In this document: piece after piece, positions 1-8,059 of the stretch
Position numbering within the stretch: position 1 is the stretch's first letter
Layout of the letters: every line of letters starts with the position of its first letter
Source: Myxococcales bacterium
GTDB lineage: Bacteria > Myxococcota_A > Polyangia > Polyangiales > Polyangiaceae
DNA length: 64,000 bases
Reading direction: 5' to 3'
NCBI GenBank assembly: GCA_016212965.1
Contig: JACRDA010000354.1
Span: 1-64,000, forward strand
Notes under the pieces: model-generated
What the model saw: the letters and a program-made list of their open reading frames with translations, nothing else
What the model was told of the DNA's origin: nothing
Databases searched by the model: none
Program-made: the position numbers and the translations under genes

Positions 1-2
1 AG

Positions 3-1121
3 GCCGCGCGCCGCGCCCCGCCCGCGACACCGGGGCTCGCGGGGGCCGAGCCCCTCGCGCGGGCGAGCGTGCGCGAGCTTGGGGCGCGGCTGCTCGTCGA
101 GCCGAGCACCGCCGGGCGCGCGCTCTACGCGGCGACGCTCGAGCTCCGGGCCGGGCCGGTGTCGAGCCTGGCCCTGCGCGCGCACGAGCGGCGCCTCGAG
201 GCGGAGGCGGAGCTCGCTCGCGGCGTCGTCGCGCCCGAGCCCGAGCTCGCCGGCGCGCCGCCGGGCGCCGTGGCGACCCTGTGCGACGAGCTCCTCGCGG
301 CGACCGAGCCGTGGCGCGAGCTCCTTCTCGCCGAGAGCGCGCGCGCGTGCGGGCCCGGGTGGCACGGTGTCCTCGGCGCCGCCCTCGGGCGCGACGCGGG
401 CGAGGGATGGCCGGCGCGGCTCGGCACGCGCTTTCTCGGCGAGGTGTTCGGCCGGAGCGGCTGGCTCGCGGGGCGCACCTTCGAGTGGCCGCGGCTGCCG
501 GCGCCGCTCGGTGCCACGAGCTTCGTGCGCGCCTTCGCCGACCTCGGCCGCGCGCTCGTGGACGGCGCGGCCCAGGGCGCGCGCTCGTTCGCGTTCTTCG
601 ACGCGCCCGCGGGCGTGCGGCGCGAGGTGCGCGCCGGTCTCATGGCCGCGGTGGCGCTCGAGCGCCGCTTCCAGGAGCGCGTGCTCGGGCGTGGGCGCGA
701 GCGTGCGCGCGCGCAGCAGCGGCGCCTCGGCGTCGCCGTCGCGCTCGCGCTGCGCATCGACCTCTGGCGGCTCGGCGTCGGGCTCGCCCTGCGGCGCGGC
801 GGAGCGGCCGCCGCACGCGAGCGCTACCTCGAGCTCGGGGAGCGCGTGCTCGGGCAGCCGCCGCCCGTGTCCCTGTGCACCGTCCTGCCGCGCCTCGAGC
901 CCGACGACGCCGTGGCCCCGCGCCTCGCGGGCCCCGTGCACGCGGCGCCGCGCCGGCGCGAGCTCCGCGAGCGTTTCGACGAGGACTGGTTTCGCAACCC
1001 ACGGCTCGCCGAGCTCCTGCACGCCGAGGACCAGCAGGCCGGCGACGCGGCGGCCGCGGTGTCGGACCTCGGCGGCGCCGCGCGCGAGCTCGTCTCCGAG
1101 CTCGGGGCGCTGCTCGACTGA
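3..1121 (+). CDS. Hypothetical protein, 5' end outside the window
   Basis: The frame is open to the left edge, so only about the last 370 residues are present. The GTG at 69 is the first possible start seen, but nothing upstream of it looks like a ribosome site and coding continues through it. The product is Ala/Arg/Leu-rich and mostly helical, with no signal peptide or membrane segment in the visible part. Near the end there is a polar segment around FDEDWFRNPRLAELLH, which looks conserved but which I cannot assign to a family. The gene converges on the aconitase-family gene with only 17 bases between the stop codons. Function unknown. Confidence 0.6.
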   Translation, partial: AARRAPPATPGLAGAEPLARASVRELGARLLVEPSTAGRALYAATLELRAGPVSSLALRAHERRLEAEAELARGVVAPEPELAGAPPGAVATLCDELLAATEPWRELLLAESARACGPGWHGVLGAALGRDAGEGWPARLGTRFLGEVFGRSGWLAGRTFEWPRLPAPLGATSFVRAFADLGRALVDGAAQGARSFAFFDAPAGVRREVRAGLMAAVALERRFQERVLGRGRERARAQQRRLGVAVALALRIDLWRLGVGLALRRGGAAAARERYLELGERVLGQPPPVSLCTVLPRLEPDDAVAPRLAGPVHAAPRRRELRERFDEDWFRNPRLAELLHAEDQQAGDAAAAVSDLGGAARELVSELGALLD

Positions 1122-1138
1122 GAGCGAGCGCGCGCGGC

Positions 1139-3130
1139 TCAGCCGAGCGCGTCGGGGGCGACGATGTGCCCCGCGATGGCGCTCGCCGCGACGACGAGCG
1201 GGCTCGCGAGGTACACCTGCCCGGGGCCGCTGCGGCCCGGGAAGTTGCGGTTGATGGCCGAGACCGTGACCTCGTCCTTCGTGACCGAGACGCCCGGTCC
1301 GGCCTTGATGCAGGCGCCGCAGGAGGGGTCGACCAGCGTGACGCCGGCGCGCTCGAAGAGCGCGAGGTAGCCCTGGTCCTCGGCGTAGCGGCGGATGTCC
1401 TGCGAGCCGAACTGGATGTAGAGCCGGACCCCCGGGGCGACCTTGCGGCCGCTCCGGAGCGCGCGCTCGAGCACCGAGGCGTACAGATCCATGTCGTGCT
1501 TCTTGCCGCCGGTGCACGAGCCGCCGTAGGCGATGTCGATCTTCACGTCGCCGCCCGCCTTGTCGCGGAGCGCGCGCACGGGCACGCCGTTGCGCGGGTC
1601 GCCGGGGGTCGCGACCATGGGCTCGAGCGCGGCGAGGTCGACCTCGAAGCTGTGGGCGTAGCTCGCGCCCGGGTCGGCGCAGACGATGCGCGCGCGCACG
1701 GCCTCCGCGTCGAGGCCGCGCTGCCGCACGAGGTAGTCCGTCACGACCTCGTCCGCCTCGATGATGCCGGTGAAGCCGCCCGCCTCGACCGCCATGTTGG
1801 TGAGCGTGGCGCGCTCGTCGAGCGGCAGGGCCGCGATGCCCGGGCCGGCGAACTCGAGCACCTTGCCGATCCCCTGGCCGCCGCGCCAGAAGGGTTGCGA
1901 CAGGATGTGCAACATCACGTCCTTGGCAGTCACCCCCGAAGGCAGCGTGCCGTGGAGCACGAAGCGCACCGTCTCGGGCACGGCGACCCGCACGTCGCGC
2001 GTGTACCAGGCGTTCGCCATGTCGGTCGAGCCGACGCCGAAGGCGAAGCAGCCGAGCGCGCCCGCCATGCAGGTGTGGGAATCGGTACCGCACACGACGT
2101 CGCCGGGCAGAGCGAGCTCCTCGATGACCTTGTTGTGGCAGATCGCCTCGGAGCCGACCGTCGCGCCGTCGCGCTCGACCTCGCCGAAGAGCTTGATCGA
2201 CTGCGCGCTCGTGAAGCCCTCCTGCACGACCTTGAGCTTGCGCGCCGCCGCGTCGAGCCCCATCGCGACGTGCTCCTTCGACATCACGCTCTCGAGGAAC
2301 GTGAGGTGGTCGCGGAACGCGAACACGGTCTCGGGCTCGGTGACCCGGGCGTCGTCGCCGAAGCCCGCGCGGAACAGGCCCTCGGCCTGCGGCGTCGTGT
2401 ACTCGTGCGAGAAGCGCACGTCGGTGCGCACGAACAGGGCGTCGCCCGGGGCCACCGCCGGCACGCCGAGCGCGCCGCCGCGATCGCGCCGCGCGTCGGT
2501 GACGGCGTGGCGCGCGATGATCTTCTCGCAGAGGGTCATCGGCCGCGGCGCCGTCGTGATGCGCGGCGGGCTCACCTCGCCCGCGAGGCGCGCGCGGTTG
2601 TAGGCAAAGAGCCCGCCGTACGCGACGACCTCGGCGCTCACGGGGTCGAGGCCGCGCGTGAACTCGGCGATGGGGATCTCTTCGCCGCGGCGCACGCGCT
2701 CGAGCAGGCCGAAGTCGGTCGTCGTCAAGAGGCCGATGTTCTGGCAGTTCTGGCCGTAGATCTTCTCGATCGAGCGGGCCACGATCAAGCGCGCGCCCGT
2801 GACCATCTCGGCGTAGGGGGCGACCTCGCGCGAGGAGCCGCAGCCCTTGCTGCGCCCGCTGACGATGACGGTGAAGGCGCCGTTCCGGAGCGCGTCCTTC
2901 TCGACGACGCCGCCGCGCAGGCCGACGAGGCAGTACCGGCCGATCGTCTCGTCGTAGTAGTAGCAGGCCCACCCGGGGGTGATCTCGTCGGTCGAGATGT
3001 TGTCGATGAGCCGATCCGGGACGCTCGGCAGGTCCTCGCCCGCGAGCTGCCGGCGCAAGAGATCGGGATCCTCGGTGAGGTAGAGGATGCGACCCGAGAG
3101 CTTGACCGTCGTTCTGCGTTCGATTGCCAT
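1139..3130 (-). CDS. Aconitase-family hydro-lyase, swivel (LeuD-like) plus catalytic (LeuC-like) domains in one chain
   Basis: A 663-residue [4Fe-4S] dehydratase of the aconitase/isopropylmalate-isomerase superfamily. The N-terminal ~165 residues are a swivel domain (ISTDEITPGW; SKGCGSSREVAPYA, the GCGSSRE substrate loop). Residues ~200-663 are the catalytic domain: CGTDSHTCMAGALG, the first cluster cysteine in YGGSCTGGKKHD and the CxxC pair in DPSCGACIKAGPG. LeuC and LeuD are usually separate proteins, and in fused mitochondrial-type aconitases the swivel comes last; here it comes first, as in AcnB but without AcnB's HEAT-like domain. The GSCTGGK loop differs from the usual GSCTN(S/G)R, so the substrate is uncertain (isopropylmalate, homoaconitate, methylcitrate or other). 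I start at ATG 3130 because the family begins just before this point; an open frame continues 65 residues further to 3325 but is Arg-rich and unlike the family. Divergent from the FAD oxidoreductase. Confidence 0.85.
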   Translation of the reverse strand: MAIERRTTVKLSGRILYLTEDPDLLRRQLAGEDLPSVPDRLIDNISTDEITPGWACYYYDETIGRYCLVGLRGGVVEKDALRNGAFTVIVSGRSKGCGSSREVAPYAEMVTGARLIVARSIEKIYGQNCQNIGLLTTTDFGLLERVRRGEEIPIAEFTRGLDPVSAEVVAYGGLFAYNRARLAGEVSPPRITTAPRPMTLCEKIIARHAVTDARRDRGGALGVPAVAPGDALFVRTDVRFSHEYTTPQAEGLFRAGFGDDARVTEPETVFAFRDHLTFLESVMSKEHVAMGLDAAARKLKVVQEGFTSAQSIKLFGEVERDGATVGSEAICHNKVIEELALPGDVVCGTDSHTCMAGALGCFAFGVGSTDMANAWYTRDVRVAVPETVRFVLHGTLPSGVTAKDVMLHILSQPFWRGGQGIGKVLEFAGPGIAALPLDERATLTNMAVEAGGFTGIIEADEVVTDYLVRQRGLDAEAVRARIVCADPGASYAHSFEVDLAALEPMVATPGDPRNGVPVRALRDKAGGDVKIDIAYGGSCTGGKKHDMDLYASVLERALRSGRKVAPGVRLYIQFGSQDIRRYAEDQGYLALFERAGVTLVDPSCGACIKAGPGVSVTKDEVTVSAINRNFPGRSGPGQVYLASPLVVAASAIAGHIVAPDALG

Positions 3131-3293
3131 GATGGGGACCCGGTGTTCGTGTTCTCCCCCGGCCTCCGGGCTCGGTCGAGCCGGACGGTCTGCCAGGTCG
3201 GCGGCGCCAACCGGCATCCCTGGGCAGTTCCCGTAGCGCATGGCGAGCCCTCGCGAAATCCCCATCACCCGCCGACGAGCCTGACGCGCGAGC

Positions 3294-3310
3294 CTGACGC
3301 GCCGCGTCAG
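3294..3310. promoter_or_regulatory. 17-bp perfect palindrome in divergent promoter region
   Basis: CTGACGCG-C-CGCGTCAG, preceded at 3281-3288 by a further direct half-site CTGACGCG. It lies in the 231-base gap between the divergent aconitase-family and FAD-oxidoreductase genes, 52 bases before the latter's ATG. This is the position and shape expected for a dimeric repressor or activator operator. The regulator is not identifiable from sequence. Confidence 0.4.
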
Positions 3311-3361
3311 CTGTTGCCGGGTCACGCGCCATCATCTACCGTCGGCGGCTCGCGACTCCTC

Positions 3362-4723
3362 ATGGGTGCAGCGACGACACAGAGCCGCGTCGAGGTGGCG
3401 ATCGTGGGCGCCGGCCTGACGGGCATGGCCGCGGCCTATCACCTGCGGCAGGCGGGCGTCGGCGTGCGCTTGCTCGAGGCGCGCGACGTCGCGGGCGGCC
3501 ACGCGGTGACCGTCGAGGAGCGGGGCTACCGCTTCGACCGCACCGGGCACCTCCTGCACGCCGCCGACCCCGAGACCCTCGGGCTCGCGCGTGCGTGGAT
3601 CGGCCCCGGATGCCTCGAGATCGAGCGCCGCAGCAGGGTCTGGAGCCACGGCGCGTACACGCGCTACCCCTTCCAGGCGAACCTCCACGGCCTGCCGCCG
3701 GCGGTGGCCTACGAGTGCCTGATGGGCTTTCTCGCGGCCGCGCGCGGTCCGGCGGCGCCCGCGCCCGGCGAGAGCTTCGAGGCGTGGAGCCTGCGGCACT
3801 TCGGTGCCGGGATCTGCCGGCACTTCATGTTCCCGTACAACGGGCGGCTCTGGGGCGTGCCGCCGGGGGCGATCTCGGCCGAGTGGTGCGCGCGCTTCGT
3901 GCCCCTGCCCACGCTCGAGGACGTGGTCGCGGGCGCGGTCGGGCTCGCCGACCGCGAGCTCGGCTACAACGCGCGCTTCCTCTACCCGCGACGCGGCATC
4001 GGTGCCCTGTCCGAGGGCCTCGCCCGGGCCGCCGGCCCCATCGAGCTCGGCCGCGCGCCCGTCCTCGTCGATCTCGAGCGGCGCGAGCTCGTGTTGCCGG
4101 ACGAGCGCATCGGCTTCGAGGTGCTCGTGTCGACGGCGCCGCTGCCCGAGCTCTTGCGCCTGTGCCGGCCGATCCCCGACGCCGTCGCTGCGGCGGGCGC
4201 GCGGCTCCGGAAGACCCACCTCTACTACCTCGACGTCGCGCTCCGCAGCCCGTGCCTCGTGCCCTACCACTGGATCTACGTGCCCGAGGCGCGCTACCCG
4301 TTCTACCGCGTGGGCTGCTACTCGAACTTCTCGGGCGAGATGGCGCCGCCCGGCGCGGCGAGCCTGTACGTCGAGCTCGCCGATCGCCGCGAGCCCGACC
4401 TCCGCGAGCTCTTGCCCACGGTCGCCGCGGGCCTGTGCGAGATGGGCGTGTGCCGGACCCCGGAGAGCGTGCTCTTCGCGCGCCTGCGGCGCATCGAGCA
4501 CGCCTACGTGCTCTACGACGACGCCTACGGGCCGAGCCTCGCCGCGATCCGCCCCTTCCTGGCCGAGGCCCGGGTACTGTCGACCGGGCGCTACGGCGGC
4601 TGGAACTACTCGTCGATGGGCGACGCGCTCGGGTTCGGGCGCGACGCGGCCGAGGAGGCTCGCGCGCTGCTCGGCGCGCGCCCGCGCCCGGCCCCGGCCG
4701 CGGGCGGCGAGGCGGCGCCGTGA
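3362..4723 (+). CDS. FAD-dependent oxidoreductase (amine-oxidase / UDP-galactopyranose-mutase-like)
   Basis: A 453-residue flavoprotein. The N-terminus has the Rossmann dinucleotide motif VGAGLTGMAAAYHLRQAG followed by the acidic strand end LLEA and GGH, typical of the protoporphyrinogen oxidase/amine oxidase/UGM group. The FAD-binding C-terminal motif appears as STGRYGGWNYSSMGDALGFG, close to the end as in those families. No signal peptide. It is immediately followed by a family 2 glycosyltransferase whose GTG start overlaps this stop (GTGA), so the two are translationally coupled. Together they suggest modification and transfer of a sugar or lipid-linked sugar, for example in cell-surface polysaccharide or glycolipid synthesis (inference). 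ATG 3362 is chosen because the dinucleotide fold begins directly after it; the frame is open far upstream but overlaps the opposite-strand gene. Confidence 0.8.
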   Translation: MGAATTQSRVEVAIVGAGLTGMAAAYHLRQAGVGVRLLEARDVAGGHAVTVEERGYRFDRTGHLLHAADPETLGLARAWIGPGCLEIERRSRVWSHGAYTRYPFQANLHGLPPAVAYECLMGFLAAARGPAAPAPGESFEAWSLRHFGAGICRHFMFPYNGRLWGVPPGAISAEWCARFVPLPTLEDVVAGAVGLADRELGYNARFLYPRRGIGALSEGLARAAGPIELGRAPVLVDLERRELVLPDERIGFEVLVSTAPLPELLRLCRPIPDAVAAAGARLRKTHLYYLDVALRSPCLVPYHWIYVPEARYPFYRVGCYSNFSGEMAPPGAASLYVELADRREPDLRELLPTVAAGLCEMGVCRTPESVLFARLRRIEHAYVLYDDAYGPSLAAIRPFLAEARVLSTGRYGGWNYSSMGDALGFGRDAAEEARALLGARPRPAPAAGGEAAP

Positions 4724-5463
4724 GCGACCGCGCCGAGGCGGCCATCGACCGGGACGCGCCCGAGGTCAGCATCGTCATCCCCGTGTACAACGAGGAGCGC
4801 ATCCTGCGGGGGGCCGTGCTCGAGCTCCGCGAGCGGCTCGAGGACGCGGGCTTTGACTTCGAGATCGTGCTCGCCGAGAACGGCTCGCGCGACGGGACGG
4901 CGGCGGTCGCGGCCGAGCTCGCGCTCCGCCACCCCGAGGTGCGGACCTTCTCGGTCGGCGCGCCGAACTACGGGCGCGCGCTCCGCCTCGGCATCGAGCG
5001 CGCGCGCGGGCGCTTCGTCGTGTGCGAGGAGGTCGATCTCTGCGACGTCGACTTCCAGCGCCGCGCCGTCGCGATGCTCGAGCGCGACGAGGCGGACATG
5101 GTCATCGGCAGCAAGCTCGTGCGCGGCGCCGAGGACGAGCGCCCGCTCGGGCGCCACGCGGGGAGCCTCTTCTACAACGGCCTCTTGCGGATCACGCTCG
5201 GCTTCCGCGGCACCGACACCCACGGCCTCAAGGCCTTCCGCCGCGAGGCGCTCCTGCCCGTCGTGCGGGCGTGCGTGGTCGAGCGCGACGTGTTCGCGAG
5301 CGAGCTCGTCATCCGCGCCCACCGCGCGGGCCTGCGCGTCGCCGAGGTGCCCGTGAAGCTGCGCGAGAAGCGCCCGCCGTCGGTGCACCTGTGGCGGCGC
5401 GTGCCGAACGTGCTTCGGAACGTGGCGCGGCTCGTGTGGGTCATCCGGTTGCGGCGGGGGTGA
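4720..5463 (+). CDS. Family 2 glycosyltransferase (DPM1-like)
   Basis: A 247-residue GT-A fold transferase. It shows VSIVIPVYNEERIL at the first strand, the nucleotide-binding ENGSRDGT turn, a DXD-region variant (CEEVDLCDVDF, where many relatives have D.D) and a DTHGLKAFRREA acceptor-side motif as in dolichyl-phosphate-mannose-synthase-like enzymes. No transmembrane segments, so it resembles the soluble DPM1 type rather than the ArnC/GtrB type. Start is GTG 4720, overlapping the upstream stop by four bases; no separate ribosome site is needed if coupled. It converges on the hybrid histidine kinase gene, with 19 bases between the two stops. Confidence 0.85.
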   Translation: MSDRAEAAIDRDAPEVSIVIPVYNEERILRGAVLELRERLEDAGFDFEIVLAENGSRDGTAAVAAELALRHPEVRTFSVGAPNYGRALRLGIERARGRFVVCEEVDLCDVDFQRRAVAMLERDEADMVIGSKLVRGAEDERPLGRHAGSLFYNGLLRITLGFRGTDTHGLKAFRREALLPVVRACVVERDVFASELVIRAHRAGLRVAEVPVKLREKRPPSVHLWRRVPNVLRNVARLVWVIRLRRG

Positions 5464-5482
5464 GCGGGAGCGGGAGCGCCGA

Positions 5483-7897
5483 TCAGACTACGCCACGTTG
5501 CAGCGCTGCGGCCACGCTCGCAAGGAGCTGCTCGCGGCTGAACGGCTTCTGCAACAGCTCGACTTGGTCCTTCGGAACGCCGGCGGGCGCATCGCCCGCA
5601 TAGCCGGACATGAAGAGCGCGGGCAGTCCCGGGCGGTCTCGTTGAAGGCGCGCGGCGAGGTCGCGGCCGGACATCGTCGGCATGACGACGTCCGACAGCA
5701 GCAGGTCGATGGCATTGCGCTCGCAGATCAGGATGGCCTCTCCGGCGTTGGCCGCTTGCTCGACCCGATAGCCTGCGCGGAGCAGGATGCGGGCGGCGAT
5801 GGCGCGCACCGCCTCGTCGTCCTCCACGACGAGAATCGTCTGCCCCGTGCCGGTCGGCGGCGAGGGCGGGGAGGCGAGCAGGGCCTGCGTGACCTCGCGC
5901 GTCGCCGCCGGCACGAGCATCTCGATCGTCGTCCCAACGCCCGGCACCGAGTGCAGGGTCACCTCGCCCCCGAGCTGCTTCACGATGCCGTAGACGATCG
6001 AGAGCCCGAGGCCGGTGCCCAAACCGGCCGCCTTGGTGGTGAAGAAGGGCTCGAAGGCGTGGGCGGCGACGTCGGGCGTCATGCCACAGCCGGAGTCCTG
6101 CACCTGCACCCTCACGTACCGGCCCGGCGCAGCGCCGAGCGGGGTGCGAGGCGCACCCTCGGGGACGACGTGGTTCTCGGTCGCGATGACGAACTGTCCG
6201 CCGTGCGGCATCGCGTCCCTCGCGTTCACCGCGAGGTTCGCCAGGATCTGCCCCATCTGCCCGGGACCGAGCTCCACCGGCCACAGCCCGGGGGCTGGCA
6301 GGGTGACGAGCTTCACGTCCTCGCCGAGCAGCCGGCGGAGCAGCTCCTCGAGCTCGGACACCGCCGCGTTGAGGTCGACGATCTCCGGCCGGACCATGTC
6401 CTTCCGGCTGAAGACGAGGAGCTGGCGTGCGATCGTCGCGCCGCGGCGCGCGGCGGCCTGGATCTGCTCGAGATCGGCGCGGAGCGGATCGGCCTGCGGC
6501 AGCCCTTCGCTCAGGAACTCGCTGAAGTTGAGGATCGCCGCCAGGACGTTGTTGAAGTCGTGGGCGACGCCGCCCGCGAGACGTCCCACGGCCTCCATCT
6601 TCTGCGCGTGCTCGAGCTGGGCCGAGAGGGCCCTGCGCTCCGAGATGTCACGAGCGGACGCGAAGTTGTACTCGTGGCCGCCGAACGCGACGTAGTTGGC
6701 GGTGATCTCCACGGGAACGTCCCGACCGTCCTTCGTTCGGTAGCTCGACTCGAGCCGCATGGTCCGGTGCGTCTTGAGGTGGGTCCACGCATCCGCCCAG
6801 CTCGCCTCGGGGAAGTTCGGATCGAGGACCGAGGCATGCATGCCGATGAGCTCGTCCCGCGAGTACCCCCCCACCTCGACGGCCTTCTCGTTGGCGTACA
6901 GGATCAGCCCCGTCGGGTCGAGCCACAGGACCATGTCGCCGGCGTGCTCGACGCAGTGCTGCGTGAGCTCGAGCAACTGGTCGCGCTTGCGACTCTCCGT
7001 GACGTCGCGTTGGACCGCGAGGAAACCGACGATCTCGCCGCCGCCGTCGACGATGGGCCCGGCGGAGCCGTCCACCCACACGAGCCGCCCGTCCTTGGTC
7101 CTGTTTGGGTACTCGGCCCGCAGGAACTCCTTGTCGAGGAGGCGCCGCCACAGACCCGCGTAGTACTCGTCCGGGGCCTGGCCGCTCTTGAGGATGCGGG
7201 GCGTGACGCGGCCGACCGTCTCGCCGGAGCTCCAGCCGTAGACCCTCGTGAACTCTGGGTTGACGTACGTGATGAGCCCGTCCCGATCCGTCAGGAACAC
7301 GATCTCGCCCGACGACTCGACGGCCGCGCGGAGCTTGGCGAGCTCCTCCTGGGCCTGTCGGCGCTCGCTCATGTCGACGAAGACGACCTGGCTCGCCGGC
7401 CGGCCTTCGTAGACCACGGGCGACCCCGCGACCTCGCAGTGCACCGGGCACCCGTCGAGGCGACGCCAGGTGCTCGGCGCGATCGTGGTCCGGGTCCGGC
7501 CGGAGACGACCTGCTTCATCCGCGCCGCCGCCATCTGGTGGTCGCGCGGGTCGATGATGTCGAACATCGCCCTGCCGACCAGCTGCTGCGGCGCAGTGGC
7601 GCCGAGGATGCGCGCCCCTTCGGCGTTGATGAAGGCGACGCGATGGTCGACGTGGATCAGGATCCCGACCGGTGCGAGCTCCACGAGCTCCCGGTAGCGG
7701 TCTTCGCTGTGCTGGAGGCCCTCCGTCCGTGGCGCGCCGGTGGCCCCGTCCTGCGTCGCGGCCATCTCCGCGCGGAGGCCGCGCTCGACGCGCAGCGCCT
7801 CCTCGAGCTCCGCGTTGCGGCGCTCGAGCGTCTCCACCCGGGCCAGCAGCCGGTCGATCGGCGCACCGCGTGGCCCGTCGTTGCCTTCTGGTTGCAT
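5483..7897 (-). CDS. Hybrid sensor histidine kinase, three PAS domains plus receiver
   Basis: An 804-residue cytoplasmic (no membrane segment) signalling protein. A short N-terminal coiled coil (residues ~12-40) is followed by PAS domains at ~60-180, ~190-305 and ~315-430, the phospho-acceptor H-box GGVAHDFNNVLAAI (His near residue 447), an HATPase_c domain with ANLAVNARDAMP (N box) and DSGCGM / GTGLGLSIVYG (G boxes), and a C-terminal receiver (~690-804) with EDDEA, the phospho-acceptor Asp in LLLSDVVMPT and the conserved Lys in LLQKPFS. The kinase core is of the PAS/NtrB-like 'HDFNN' group. ATG 7897 is preceded by a strong GGAGGA ribosome site (7904-7909, reverse strand), so the 33-residue open extension upstream is not used; that extension lies in repeat A1. 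No separate response regulator gene is adjacent, so it is an orphan whose output partner is unknown. Confidence 0.92.
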   Translation of the reverse strand: MQPEGNDGPRGAPIDRLLARVETLERRNAELEEALRVERGLRAEMAATQDGATGAPRTEGLQHSEDRYRELVELAPVGILIHVDHRVAFINAEGARILGATAPQQLVGRAMFDIIDPRDHQMAAARMKQVVSGRTRTTIAPSTWRRLDGCPVHCEVAGSPVVYEGRPASQVVFVDMSERRQAQEELAKLRAAVESSGEIVFLTDRDGLITYVNPEFTRVYGWSSGETVGRVTPRILKSGQAPDEYYAGLWRRLLDKEFLRAEYPNRTKDGRLVWVDGSAGPIVDGGGEIVGFLAVQRDVTESRKRDQLLELTQHCVEHAGDMVLWLDPTGLILYANEKAVEVGGYSRDELIGMHASVLDPNFPEASWADAWTHLKTHRTMRLESSYRTKDGRDVPVEITANYVAFGGHEYNFASARDISERRALSAQLEHAQKMEAVGRLAGGVAHDFNNVLAAILNFSEFLSEGLPQADPLRADLEQIQAAARRGATIARQLLVFSRKDMVRPEIVDLNAAVSELEELLRRLLGEDVKLVTLPAPGLWPVELGPGQMGQILANLAVNARDAMPHGGQFVIATENHVVPEGAPRTPLGAAPGRYVRVQVQDSGCGMTPDVAAHAFEPFFTTKAAGLGTGLGLSIVYGIVKQLGGEVTLHSVPGVGTTIEMLVPAATREVTQALLASPPSPPTGTGQTILVVEDDEAVRAIAARILLRAGYRVEQAANAGEAILICERNAIDLLLSDVVMPTMSGRDLAARLQRDRPGLPALFMSGYAGDAPAGVPKDQVELLQKPFSREQLLASVAAALQRGVV

Positions 7898-7935
7898 GGG
7901 TGCTCCTCCGTCTCGCCTCCAAGTACCCAGAAAGA

Positions 7936-8034
7936 GCCAACCACTGAGACACGGAGACACGGAGAGCTGCACGGAGCCGGCAGGGTTCAGAGGCACCTCC
8001 GTGTCGTGCTCCGTGCCGTGACTCCGTGGTTCCG
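7936..8034. repeat. Repeat family A, full copy A1 (CACGGAG hairpin element)
   Basis: About 99 bases with inverted arms. The left arm begins CCAACCACTGAGACACGG and repeats CACGGAG at short intervals; the right arm is its reverse complement, ending CCGTGACTCCGTGGTT. The core (ACACGGAGGTGCCTCTGA on the reverse strand) is nearly identical to copy A3 at 20107-20195 in opposite orientation, and the left flank ACCCAGAAAGA is shared with copy A4 near 46,670. It lies between the sensor kinase start and the DUF4276 gene. Confidence 0.8.
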
Positions 8035-8059
8035 CTCGCTCGTTCCCGGGCGCATCGAG

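Noticed and set aside
281..3361. Very long plus-strand open frame running over the aconitase-family gene
   Set aside because: It is Arg/Ala/His-rich antisense reading of the high-GC gene; only its last 453 codons (from 3362) resemble a protein.
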